From the NCBI RefSeq assembly GCF_017948455.1, contig NZ_JAFFSU010000005.1:186001-250000 (forward strand): DNA of 64,000 nucleotides. The letters run 5' to 3'. Each line of letters opens with the position of its first letter. The stretch's first letter is position 1. Below, piece after piece: positions 8,365-17,308 of the stretch. The translations under genes and the position numbers were made by a program. The stretch comes from Streptomyces sp. GESEQ-4. GTDB taxonomy: Bacteria; Actinomycetota; Actinomycetes; Streptomycetales; Streptomycetaceae. The notes under the pieces are model-generated. The model did not search any database. It was given only the letters and a program-made list of their open reading frames with translations, and was not told the origin of the DNA.

Positions 8365-9878
8365 GACGTGCTGCCCTCCCGCCTGTCGGTGGCGTACGCA
8401 TGGCGGTAGAGCGCGAGCGAGGGCGCGTAACGTCCCGAGGGGTCGCGCATATGCAAGTCGTCGAGGAGGGCGTACGCCCAGTTGCGGCCGAGTCTGCGGC
8501 TCCATTCGAAGGGGCCCAGGGGGTAGTTCACGCCCAGCCGCATCGCGGTGTCGATGTCCTCCTCGGTGGCCACCCCCTTGGCGACGGCGTCGTGCGCCAG
8601 GTCGACGATCCGCGCGACCGTGCGGGCGACGATCATGCCGGGTACGTCGCCGATGACGCTGACGTCCTTGCCGAGTGCCTGGAACAGGCCGATCGCCTCG
8701 GTGAGGGTCTGCGAGGCGGTGTCCTGGGAGGCGGACAGGGCGATACGGGTGGCCCTGCGGTAGTCGAGCGCGAGGTCGAAGTAGACGACGTCCCGGAACT
8801 CCACGGAGGTCTGGCCGTCGGCGAGCGCCAGCTGTCCGCCGCCCGGCAGCACCAGGCGGGTGCCGTGGTCCTCGTCCTCCTCGCGGACGGCGATGCCCGC
8901 CTCGCGTATCAGCGCGAGCAGTTCGGCGGCGGGGCCCAGGTCGCCCTCGGCGACGACGTACGCGGGCGGCTGGGCGCGTTCCGCGGTGTGCGGCTCGGCG
9001 GGCTCGGCGCCCTCCTGGTAGTCGTACCAGCCCTGTCCGGTCTTGCGGCCGAGCCGGCCCGACTCGACCAGGCGCCGCTGGGCGAGCGAGGGCGTGAAGC
9101 GCACGTCCTGGAAGAAGGACTGCCACACGGAGTGCGTCACCGACTCGTTGACGTCCTGGCCGATGAGGTCGGTCAGCTCGAAGGCGCCCATCTTGAAGCC
9201 GCCGGACTCGTGCAGGATCGCGTCGATGGTGGCGGGGTCGGCGCCCTGGGCCTCGTAGACCGCGAAGGCCTCGGCGTAGAAGGGCCGTGCGATGCGGTTG
9301 ACGATGAAGCCGGGGGTGTCGGCGCAGGCGACCGGGGTCTTGCCCCAGGCGCGCGCCGTCTCGTACGCGCGCGTGGCCATCGTGACGTCGGTGGCGTGCC
9401 CGGAGACGACTTCGACCAGCGGCAGCAGCGGGGCCGGGTTGAAGAAGTGCAGGCCGACGAGACGGCCGGGGTTGCCGAGCGCGCCGCCGATGGCCGTCAC
9501 CGACAGGGACGAGGTGTTGGTGGCGAGCAGACAGTCCGCGCCGACGATGCCTTCCAGCTCGCGGAAGAGGTCCTGCTTGACGTCGAGCCGCTCCAGGACG
9601 GCCTCGACGACCAGGGCACAGTCCGCGAGGTCGGTGAGGCTCTGGGCGGGCAGCAGACGGGCGCGTGCCGCGTCCCGGTCGGCGGCGGTGAGCCGGTCCT
9701 TCTCGACGAGCCGGTCGAGGCGGGCGCCGATCGCGGCGGACGCCTCCTGGGCCCGCCCGGGGACGGTGTCGTACAGCCGCACGGGGTGGCCGGCGACCAG
9801 CGCGACCTGGGCGATGCCCTGGCCCATGGTGCCGGTGCCGACGACGGCCACGGGGCTGCTGAGGTCGAGTGCTGTCAT
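8361..9878 (-). CDS. paaH: 3-hydroxyacyl-CoA dehydrogenase, phenylacetate pathway type
   Basis: 505 residues, the length of PaaH (PaaC in some nomenclatures), which oxidises 3-hydroxyadipyl-CoA in the lower phenylacetate pathway. The Rossmann motif VVGTGTMGQGIAQVAL is at residue 12, ATNTSSLSVTAI in the middle of the NAD domain, and two C-terminal dehydrogenase domains follow (FIVNRIARPFYAEAF and MIVARTVARIVDLAHDAV). Linker region between them is poorly conserved. ATG at 9878. Divergent from paaN over a 148-bp region with an ACCGA-N4-TCGGT operator. The TetR gene overlaps its 3' end. Function within phenylacetate degradation is inferred from family length and neighbours. Confidence 0.85.
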   Translation of the reverse strand: MTALDLSSPVAVVGTGTMGQGIAQVALVAGHPVRLYDTVPGRAQEASAAIGARLDRLVEKDRLTAADRDAARARLLPAQSLTDLADCALVVEAVLERLDVKQDLFRELEGIVGADCLLATNTSSLSVTAIGGALGNPGRLVGLHFFNPAPLLPLVEVVSGHATDVTMATRAYETARAWGKTPVACADTPGFIVNRIARPFYAEAFAVYEAQGADPATIDAILHESGGFKMGAFELTDLIGQDVNESVTHSVWQSFFQDVRFTPSLAQRRLVESGRLGRKTGQGWYDYQEGAEPAEPHTAERAQPPAYVVAEGDLGPAAELLALIREAGIAVREEDEDHGTRLVLPGGGQLALADGQTSVEFRDVVYFDLALDYRRATRIALSASQDTASQTLTEAIGLFQALGKDVSVIGDVPGMIVARTVARIVDLAHDAVAKGVATEEDIDTAMRLGVNYPLGPFEWSRRLGRNWAYALLDDLHMRDPSGRYAPSLALYRHAYATDRREGSTS

Positions 9879-9934
9879 GTGCGCGATCCTCCCGCACGGG
9901 GTTTTCCACAGATGCGGCGGACCCCCTTGTCCCG

Positions 9935-9948
9935 ACCGATCGTTCGGT
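9935..9948. promoter_or_regulatory. ACCGA-N4-TCGGT operator between paaH and paaN
   Basis: ACCGA TCGT TCGGT in the divergent promoter region. The surrounding 16-mer CCGACCGATCGTTCGG (9932-9947) recurs as its exact reverse complement upstream of paaA, so the two paa operators are essentially the same sequence. It is a likely TetR-type binding site. Confidence 0.65.
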
Positions 9949-10026
9949 TACTCTAACTCTGTCCGGCTGTTTCCGCCCAGGTCATGAGCTCAAAGAAGAG
10001 TTCTTGAGACGAGGAGTTGGTCCCGT

Positions 10027-11718
10027 ATGGCCGCCGAACTCACCGCGCACCAGCTGATCGCCGCTCACCGGCCCACCCTCGACCAGGCGCTGGAAGCGAT
10101 CCGCACGCGCGCGTACTGGTCTCCGCACCCCGAGCACCCCAAGGCCTACGGCGAGCAGGGCAGTCTGGACGCGGCAGCCGGCAAGGCCGCCTTCGACGCC
10201 CTTCTGGGCACCCGCCTCGACCTCGGCCAGCCCGGCACGGACGGCTTCACGGGCGGCGAGGTCTCGCCGTACGGCATCGAGCTGGGCGTCACGTATCCGC
10301 ACGCGGACATCGAGGTCCTGCTGCCCGCGATGAAGGCCGGTCAGCGCGCCTGGCGGGACGCCGGCGCGGAGATCCGGGCCGTGGTGTGCCTGGAGATTCT
10401 CAAGCGCATCAGCGACCGGACGCACGAGTTCGCGCACGCGGTCATGCACACCTCCGGCCAGGCGTTCATGATGGCGTTCCAGGCGGGCGGCCCGCATGCG
10501 CAGGACCGTGGCCTGGAGGCGGTGGCGTACGCGTATGTGGAGCAGGTCCGCACCCCCGACACCGCGGAGTGGACCAAGCCCCAGGGCAAGCGCGACCCGC
10601 TCGCGCTCACCAAGCAGTTCACGCCGGTCCCGCGCGGGATCGCCCTGCTGATCGGCTGCAACACCTTCCCGACGTGGAACGGCTATCCGGGCCTGTTCGC
10701 CTCCCTGGCCACCGGAAACGCGGTCCTGGTCAAGCCCCACCCGCGCGCGGTGCTGCCGCTCGCGCTCACCGTGCAGGTCGCGCGCCAGGTGCTGGCCGAG
10801 GCGGGCTTCGACCCCAACCTGGTGGCGCTGGCCGCCGAGCGCCCTGACGAGGGCATCGCCAAGACCCTGGCCGTGCGCCCGGAGATCCGGATCATCGACT
10901 ACACCGGTTCGACGGCCTTCGGTGACTGGCTGGAGGCCAACGCCCGCCAGGCGCAGGTCTACACGGAGAAGGCGGGCGTCAACTCGGTGCTCGTGGAGTC
11001 GACCGGCGACTACAGGGGGATGCTGTCCAACCTGGCCTTCTCGCTGTCCCTGTACAGCGGTCAGATGTGCACCACCCCGCAGAACCTGCTCATCCCGCGC
11101 GACGGCATCCGCACCGAGGAGGGCCCCCGGACCTTCGACGAGGTCGTCGCCGACCTCGCCCGCGCGGTCGACGGCCTGCTCGGCGACGACGCGCGCGCCA
11201 ACGCGCTGCTCGGCGCGATCGTCAATCCCGATGTGAAGGCTCGTCTGGAGGCGGCGGCGAGCCTCGGCGAAGTCGCCCTCGCCTCACGGGAGATCAGCAA
11301 CCCGGAGTTCCCGGACGCGGTCGTCCGTACGCCGGTGATCGTGAAGCTGGACGGGACCAAGCCGGACGCCGAGGCCGCGTACATGAGCGAGTGCTTCGGG
11401 CCCGTCTCCTTTGCCGTCGCGGTCGACTCGGCGTCCGATGCGGTGGAGTTGCTGCGGCGGACGATCCGCGAGAAGGGTGCGATGACCGTCGGTGCGTACA
11501 CCTCTGACGAGGAGGTCGAGCAGGCGGTTGTCGAGGTCTGCCTGGAGGAGTCGGCGCAGTTGTCGCTCAACCTCACCGGTGGGGTGTATGTGAACCAGAC
11601 GGCCGCGTTCTCCGACTTCCATGGGTCGGGGGGCAATCCGGCGGCGAACGCTGCGTTGTGTGATGGGGCGTTCGTGGCCAACCGGTTCCGGGTTGTTGAG
11701 GTGCGGCGGGAGGCCTAA
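10027..11718 (+). CDS. paaN: Phenylacetic acid degradation aldehyde dehydrogenase PaaN
   Basis: 563 residues. An aldehyde dehydrogenase superfamily protein of the PaaN type, which has no MaoC-like hydratase domain, unlike E. coli PaaZ. Seen: YTGSTAFGDWLEANA in the NAD region, EKAGVNSVLVES with the general-base Glu, and the catalytic Cys in SGQMCTTPQNL. The likely role is oxidation of the semialdehyde formed after ring opening; substrate is inferred. ATG at 10027 with an upstream GAGGAGTTGG ribosome binding site. The gene is monocistronic, ending in a region with a GCGCCCC palindrome, and is divergent from paaH. Confidence 0.85.
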   Translation: MAAELTAHQLIAAHRPTLDQALEAIRTRAYWSPHPEHPKAYGEQGSLDAAAGKAAFDALLGTRLDLGQPGTDGFTGGEVSPYGIELGVTYPHADIEVLLPAMKAGQRAWRDAGAEIRAVVCLEILKRISDRTHEFAHAVMHTSGQAFMMAFQAGGPHAQDRGLEAVAYAYVEQVRTPDTAEWTKPQGKRDPLALTKQFTPVPRGIALLIGCNTFPTWNGYPGLFASLATGNAVLVKPHPRAVLPLALTVQVARQVLAEAGFDPNLVALAAERPDEGIAKTLAVRPEIRIIDYTGSTAFGDWLEANARQAQVYTEKAGVNSVLVESTGDYRGMLSNLAFSLSLYSGQMCTTPQNLLIPRDGIRTEEGPRTFDEVVADLARAVDGLLGDDARANALLGAIVNPDVKARLEAAASLGEVALASREISNPEFPDAVVRTPVIVKLDGTKPDAEAAYMSECFGPVSFAVAVDSASDAVELLRRTIREKGAMTVGAYTSDEEVEQAVVEVCLEESAQLSLNLTGGVYVNQTAAFSDFHGSGGNPAANAALCDGAFVANRFRVVEVRREA

Positions 11719-11760
11719 GAGCTCGGGGGTTCGGTGATCGCGCGGCTGCCGGTGCGTTGT

Positions 11761-11798
11761 GGCTTGTCGCGCAGTTCCCCGCGCCCCTATAGGGGCGC
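11761..11798. terminator. Dispersed intergenic repeat with hairpin between convergent genes
   Basis: Contains CGCGCAGTTCCCCGCGCCCC followed by a palindrome GCGCCCCTATAGGGGCGC (11781-11798). It lies between convergent paaN and trmH-like genes and overlaps the last codons of the latter. The same GCGCAGTTCCCCGCGCCCC core reappears at about 21200. This element is common between convergent Streptomyces genes and probably works as a bidirectional terminator. Confidence 0.6.
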
Positions 11799-12542
11799 TT
11801 CCGTGCCCGTGCTCCAGTGGTAGAGGGTCATTCCCACGCTCGTCGCCAAGTTGTAGCTGGAGACCTGCGGGCGCATCGGCAGGGAGAGCAAATGGTCGGT
11901 ACGCGCGCGTAGGTCGGCCGACAGGCCGCTGCGCTCGGAGCCGAAGGCGAGAACGGCGTCGTCCGGGAGCTTCACGCCCCGGATGTCGTCGCCCTCGGGG
12001 TCCAGGGCGAACAGCGGCCCGGACGGCAGTTCGTCGACGGTCAGCCGCTCCACGGCGGTCGCGAAGTGCAGGCCCGCTCCGCCGCGTACGACCGTGGGGT
12101 GCCACGGGTCGAGGGTGCCGGTGGTGACCACTCCGGTCGCGCCGAAACCGGCGGCCAGACGGATGACGGCGCCCACGTTGCCGAGGTTGCGCGGGTTGTC
12201 GAGGACGACGACGGGTGCGGTGCGGGGTGAGTGCGCCAGCTTCTCCAGGTTGGCGGCACGGGGCGGTCGTACGGCCAGGGCCGCCACCGCGGTCGGATGC
12301 GGGCGCGGCACGAGGGACCTGTACGTCGGCTCCGGGACCTGCGTGAGCAGCGCGGCCAGGGTGTCTCGTACGTCCGGAGCCAGCTCGTCGGCCAGGGCGA
12401 GTGTGGCCGCCCGGTCGACGGCCACCGCCACCGGGACAGCGGCTTTGAAACGCACCGCGTGCTTGAGGGCATGGAAGCCGTCGAGCAGGACGGAGGCGTC
12501 GGCGAGCCGGTGCCAGGAGGTCACGGGATCGGCGGCGGTCAT
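11787..12542 (-). CDS. TrmH/SpoU family RNA 2'-O-methyltransferase
   Basis: 251 residues. The C-terminal half is a SPOUT methyltransferase with the three family motifs: NPRNLGNVGAVIRLAAGFG (motif 1), FGSERSGLS (motif 2) and LPMRPQVSSYNLATSVGMTL (motif 3, slightly divergent from the usual SLNVS). The enzyme transfers a methyl group from SAM to a ribose 2'-OH of tRNA or rRNA; the target is unknown. The N-terminal domain lacks a recognisable L30e-like motif. ATG at 12542 overlaps the stop of the HTTM gene (ATGA), making it the third gene of a DUF5819-HTTM-TrmH operon. Confidence 0.85.
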   Translation of the reverse strand: MTAADPVTSWHRLADASVLLDGFHALKHAVRFKAAVPVAVAVDRAATLALADELAPDVRDTLAALLTQVPEPTYRSLVPRPHPTAVAALAVRPPRAANLEKLAHSPRTAPVVVLDNPRNLGNVGAVIRLAAGFGATGVVTTGTLDPWHPTVVRGGAGLHFATAVERLTVDELPSGPLFALDPEGDDIRGVKLPDDAVLAFGSERSGLSADLRARTDHLLSLPMRPQVSSYNLATSVGMTLYHWSTGTEAPL

Positions 12543-13783
12543 GCCGTGAAGCCTACGTGCGTGTGCTCGGGGTTCTCCGGGTTGTCCGGGTTGTCAGGGG
12601 CTGACGCGTCCCCGGTCCGCTGGCCCGGCACCTTGGGGCCGTCCTTGCCCCGGAACACGCGTCCACGCGCGCGTGCGGCCCAGTCGCCCAGCCGACGCAG
12701 GAACGACGTCGGCAGGAATACCGCGTCCGCCGCGATCATCGCCAGGGAGAAGAAGGGCAGTCCGAGGACGACGGCGATCACGGCGTGCTCGGTGATCATC
12801 GCGGCGAGCAGGACGTTCTTGACGCGTCGATGGAACAGCGTGAACGGGAAGGCGACCTGGACGGCCACGGTGCCGTATGTCACGAGCATCACCGCCGTGC
12901 CGCTGGCCGACAGCAGGTCGGCGAGGGCGGGCCAGGGTGAGAAGTAGTCGAGGTGCAGGGGGTAGTAGACGGCGGTGCCGTCCTGCCAGCGGGAGCCCTG
13001 GATCTTGTACCAGCCGGCCGTCGCGTAGATCAGACAGGCCTCGGCCATGATCACGAGCAGGGCGCCGTTGTGGACGATGTTGCCGACCACATCGAGCAGG
13101 ATCCGCGGCTCGTCACTCCTGGCCAGGCGTCCGACGACCCACCACACGGCCAGGGCTACCCACACAGCCCAGATGATCACCGGCACGGTCAAGTCGCCGT
13201 CGAGCTGGCCCGCCGCGGTCACCACCACCAGCACCAGCCCGAGCGCCCCCCACAGGGCGGGCCCCACCCGGTCCACCACACGCTCTCCACGCGCGCGTGC
13301 CGCACGCACGCGCCGTTCCCGGCGCTCGTCCAGCGACCACACCTGGCCACAGCGCGTGAAGACGAGGTACATGCACATCAGGTGCAGGACGTTGTCGCCG
13401 CCGTCCCCCATGAAGATGCTGCGGTTCTGCAGCGAGAGCACGCCGACCATGAAGAGCACGGACATGGTGCGGGTGCGCCAGCCCAGCAGCAGCAGGACGC
13501 TCGTGAGGACGGCGAGCGCGTACACGGCCTCGAACCAGAGCCGGCCGTCGGACCACATCAGGGCCGTGAAGGCGCCGTTCGTCGAGATCAGTTGCTCGGC
13601 GAGTCCAAATGTCCAGGGGCCGTCGGGGCCGTACAGCTCCTGGCGGTGGGGCAGCTCCCGCAGCAGGAAGAGCAGCCAGGTCGCGCTGAACCCGATGCGG
13701 ATGACGGCGGTCTGGTACGGGCCGAGGGCGGCCCCGGTGACACGGGCGATGCCGCCCGACACGGCCTGCGCGTAGCGGTTCAC
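12539..13783 (-). CDS. HTTM domain membrane protein (vitamin K gamma-carboxylase-like)
   Basis: About 414 residues, many hydrophobic helices. The family is the horizontally-transferred transmembrane (HTTM) domain related to vitamin K-dependent gamma-carboxylase. Seen: RIGFSATWLLFLLRELPHR at the first helix, WSDGRLWFEAVYALAVLTS, GDNVLHLMCMYLVFTRCG, and AGWYKIQGSRWQDGTAVYYP. The C-terminal tail is soluble and Pro/Asn rich. The GTG at 13783 overlaps the DUF5819 stop (GTGA), so the longer open frame is not used. Bacterial HTTM proteins have no established general role; a redox or maturation activity in the membrane is inference. Confidence 0.8.
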   Translation of the reverse strand: MNRYAQAVSGGIARVTGAALGPYQTAVIRIGFSATWLLFLLRELPHRQELYGPDGPWTFGLAEQLISTNGAFTALMWSDGRLWFEAVYALAVLTSVLLLLGWRTRTMSVLFMVGVLSLQNRSIFMGDGGDNVLHLMCMYLVFTRCGQVWSLDERRERRVRAARARGERVVDRVGPALWGALGLVLVVVTAAGQLDGDLTVPVIIWAVWVALAVWWVVGRLARSDEPRILLDVVGNIVHNGALLVIMAEACLIYATAGWYKIQGSRWQDGTAVYYPLHLDYFSPWPALADLLSASGTAVMLVTYGTVAVQVAFPFTLFHRRVKNVLLAAMITEHAVIAVVLGLPFFSLAMIAADAVFLPTSFLRRLGDWAARARGRVFRGKDGPKVPGQRTGDASAPDNPDNPENPEHTHVGFTA

Positions 13784-14529
13784 CGGGCGCCTCCCCCGAG
13801 GTCGCCGGCCGAGACCGACCACCAGGGCAGCACCCGGAACACCGGCTGGTCGGAGACCTGCTCCGCGCTCCACTCGGGCGGGCGGACGTTGGTGGTGCGG
13901 GAGCGCAGCTGGACCCGCTCGATCGTCTCGCCCCGCCCGGCCGCGTTGTCGCGGTCGAGGCGCAGCAGCACGATCCGGCGCAGATAGGTCTCCGAGAGGG
14001 CGCCGCGCAGGCCCGACGGGCGGTTCTCGGCGTCGTGGGTGGCGAGGAAGAAGTCCCACGCGCGACGCAGTTCGTTCTGCTGGGTGTGGCTCGGCAGCAG
14101 ATTGCCGTCGATGGCCCGGCCGTCCTGCGCGGACAGGTCGTACCAGCCGGTGGTCTCCCTGCCGCCGTCGGGCCTGCCGATCTGGGCGCGGACCTGGACG
14201 GCGATGTTCTGCTGCAGCGGGTTGGGCGCGAAGAGCTTCCAGTTCTGCTCGAACTCGGGGTAGATCCAGTCGTCTATCGCGCGGCCGTGCTGCTTGGTGA
14301 CCGTGTTCGACGGGGCGACGTGCAGGAACACCATGCCGATGTGGACACAGACGGCGACCGCGACGCAGGCGAGCGCGAGCGCGACGCCGATCTGGTAGCG
14401 GAGGGAGAGCGCGGCGAGAGCGGTGCGGGGGCCGGCGGCCGGTTCGCCGGACGTCTCGCGCCCGTCCGGTTCGACCACCCCGCCCGCCCCGTCCGGGGCG
14501 TTCGAGCCACCGTCGTACGCGTCGTCCAT
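13780..14529 (-). CDS. DUF5819 family protein
   Basis: About 249 residues. N-terminal acidic cytoplasmic segment, one hydrophobic helix (IGVALALACVAVAVCVHIGM) at about residues 53-75, then an extracytoplasmic domain with WIYPEFEQNWKLFAPNPLQQ and a Trp-rich pattern. ATG at 14529 is preceded by GGGGCGG. The family pairs with HTTM proteins, as here with a 4-bp overlap, which suggests that they form one membrane unit. The domain resembles the C-terminal soluble part expected of larger HTTM proteins; that comparison is inference. Function unknown. The gene is divergent from paaA. Confidence 0.75.
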   Translation of the reverse strand: MDDAYDGGSNAPDGAGGVVEPDGRETSGEPAAGPRTALAALSLRYQIGVALALACVAVAVCVHIGMVFLHVAPSNTVTKQHGRAIDDWIYPEFEQNWKLFAPNPLQQNIAVQVRAQIGRPDGGRETTGWYDLSAQDGRAIDGNLLPSHTQQNELRRAWDFFLATHDAENRPSGLRGALSETYLRRIVLLRLDRDNAAGRGETIERVQLRSRTTNVRPPEWSAEQVSDQPVFRVLPWWSVSAGDLGGGAR

Positions 14530-14636
14530 TCCGCCCCGTTCCCGATTCCGCTCAGTCTTCCGGCCACCTGGACGGGAACGGTACTCAGCCCCGCGCGCCC
14601 GGCACACCCCATCGGCCCGTCCGCCGGTCGGGCCGG

Positions 14637-14669
14637 TTGTCCACAGGTGGTCCCGGCAGGTTATCCACA
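14637..14669. promoter_or_regulatory. Two DnaA boxes upstream of paaA
   Basis: TTGTCCACA (14637-14645) and TTATCCACA (14661-14669), both on the plus strand, 24 bp apart. They match the Streptomyces and E. coli DnaA-box consensus respectively. They lie in the divergent DUF5819/paaA region. Confidence 0.5.
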
Positions 14670-14714
14670 GCGGTTGACACCTTACGGCGGCCGTCACACC
14701 ATGGAATCGCACGA

Positions 14715-14728
14715 ACCGAACGATCGGT
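14715..14728. promoter_or_regulatory. ACCGA-N4-TCGGT operator upstream of paaA
   Basis: ACCGA ACGA TCGGT, 42 bp before the paaA start codon. The 16-mer around it is the exact reverse complement of the operator between paaH and paaN. It probably binds the TetR protein encoded at 7774-8364. Confidence 0.65.
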
Positions 14729-14770
14729 CGGGAGCAGGTTCCAGGCAGAGCCCAAGGTCGAGGGGGCCCC

Positions 14771-15795
<1,025 letters not shown>

Positions 15796-15799
<4 letters not shown>

Positions 15800-16083
15800 C
15801 GAATACCGACTGGCCCCTGTGGGAGGTCTTCGTACGCTCCCGCCGCGGTCTCTCGCACACCCACGCCGGCAGCCTGCACGCGCCGGACGCGGAGCTCGCC
15901 CTGCGCAACGCGCGCGATCTGTACACCCGGCGCGGCGAGGGAGTCTCGATCTGGGTCGTGCCGTCGTCCGCGATCACGGCGTCCTCACCGGACGAGAAGG
16001 ACCCGTTCTTCGAGCCGGCCGCCGACAAGCCGTACCGGCACCCGACGTTCTACGAGATCCCGGAAGGGGTGAAGCACCTGTGA
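15796..16083 (+). CDS. paaB: Phenylacetyl-CoA epoxidase subunit PaaB
   Basis: 95 residues, standard length. Small subunit that bridges PaaA-PaaC heterodimers in the epoxidase complex. Typical start of the family is seen: [20 protein letters not shown], followed by [23 protein letters not shown] overlaps the paaA stop as ATGA, and its stop overlaps the paaC GTG, so stoichiometric translation by coupling is likely. Confidence 0.93.
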
Positions 16084-16799
16084 CCGTCGCCGTTCCCACC
16101 ACGGCCGCGCTCGCCCTCGGCGACGACGCGCTGGTGCTCTCCCACCGCCTGGGCGAGTGGGCGGGCCACGCGCCCGTGCTCGAGGAGGAGGTCGCCCTCG
16201 CCAATATCGCCCTCGACCTGCTGGGCCAGGCCCGGATCCTGCTGTCGATGGTCGGCGACGAGGACGAGTTGGCCTATCTGCGCGAAGAGCGCGCCTTCCG
16301 CAACCTCCAGCTGGTCGAGCAGCCGAACGGCGACTTCGCCCACACCATCGTCCGCCAGCTGTACTTCTCCACCTACCAGCACCTGCTCTACGCCCGCCTC
16401 GCCACCGCGGACGGCCCCTTCGCGCCGCTCGCCGCGAAGGCCGTCAAAGAGGTCGCCTACCACCGCGACCACGCCGAGCAGTGGACCCTGCGGCTCGGCG
16501 ACGGCACTGAGGTCAGTCATGAGCGGACGCAGCACGCGTGCGAGGCGCTGTGGCGGTTCACCGGCGAGATGTTCCGGCCGGTCGAGGGCCTGGATGTGGA
16601 CGCCGACGAGCTGCAGGCCGCCTGGCTGAAGTCCGTGTCAAGCATCCTCGACCGCGCCACCCTGACCGTCCCCGAAGGGCCGCGGTCCGGTGCGTGGGCC
16701 GCCGGGGCGGGCCGTCAAGGCCTGCACACCGAGCCCTTCGGGCGGATGCTCGCCGAGATGCAGCATCTGCACCGCAGCCACCCGGGGGCGTCATGGTGA
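16080..16799 (+). CDS. paaC: Phenylacetyl-CoA epoxidase subunit PaaC
   Basis: 239 residues. Structural, catalytically inactive ferritin-like subunit paired with PaaA. Motifs: DDALVLSHRLGEWAGHAP, LEEEVALANIALDLLGQAR and EVAYHRDHAEQWTLRLGDGT. GTG at 16080 overlaps the paaB TGA as GTGA, which rules out the longer open frame upstream. The paaD start lies inside its last codons. Confidence 0.93.
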   Translation: MTVAVPTTAALALGDDALVLSHRLGEWAGHAPVLEEEVALANIALDLLGQARILLSMVGDEDELAYLREERAFRNLQLVEQPNGDFAHTIVRQLYFSTYQHLLYARLATADGPFAPLAAKAVKEVAYHRDHAEQWTLRLGDGTEVSHERTQHACEALWRFTGEMFRPVEGLDVDADELQAAWLKSVSSILDRATLTVPEGPRSGAWAAGAGRQGLHTEPFGRMLAEMQHLHRSHPGASW

Positions 16800-17308
16800 C
16801 CCTCACCGCCCTGGAGGCGGAACTCCTCGAGGTCGCCGGTGCGGTGCCCGACCCCGAACTGCCCGTGCTCACCCTCCAGGAGCTGGGCGTCCTGCGCGCG
16901 GTGCACGTCCGCGGCACGGACTCGGTGGAGGTCGAGCTGACCCCGACGTACACCGGCTGCCCGGCGATCGAGGCGATGTCCCTGGACATAGAGCGGGCGC
17001 TGCACGAGCACGGCATAGGGCAGGTGTCGGTCCGTACGGTGCTCTCGCCCGCCTGGTCGACGGACGACATCTCGGCCGAAGGGCGCCGCAAACTGCGGGA
17101 GTTCGGCATCGCACCGCCGCGGGTGCGTGAGGCGGCCGAGCCGATGCTGATCGAGCTGGGCCCGACCCGCACCACGGATCCCGTTCTCTGCCCGCACTGC
17201 GGATCGGCGGACACCGAGCTGCTCAGCCGGTTCTCCTCCACCGCGTGCAAGGCGCTGCGGCGGTGTCTGTCCTGCCGCGAACCGTTCGACCACTTCAAGG
17301 AGTTGTGA
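16793..17308 (+). CDS. paaD: PaaD, iron-sulfur/maturation protein of the phenylacetyl-CoA epoxidase
   Basis: 171 residues. The N-terminal MIP18/DUF59-like domain contains VPDPELPVLTLQELGVLR and TPTYTGCPAIEAMSLDI; the C-terminal part carries a four-Cys zinc-type knuckle, CPHCGSAD with a second pair in CLSCREPFDHFK. PaaD is needed for epoxidase activity, probably by helping metal or Fe-S assembly. ATG at 16793 overlaps the end of paaC; the adjacent GTG at 16796 is an equally coupled alternative. Confidence 0.92.
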   Translation: MVTLTALEAELLEVAGAVPDPELPVLTLQELGVLRAVHVRGTDSVEVELTPTYTGCPAIEAMSLDIERALHEHGIGQVSVRTVLSPAWSTDDISAEGRRKLREFGIAPPRVREAAEPMLIELGPTRTTDPVLCPHCGSADTELLSRFSSTACKALRRCLSCREPFDHFKEL

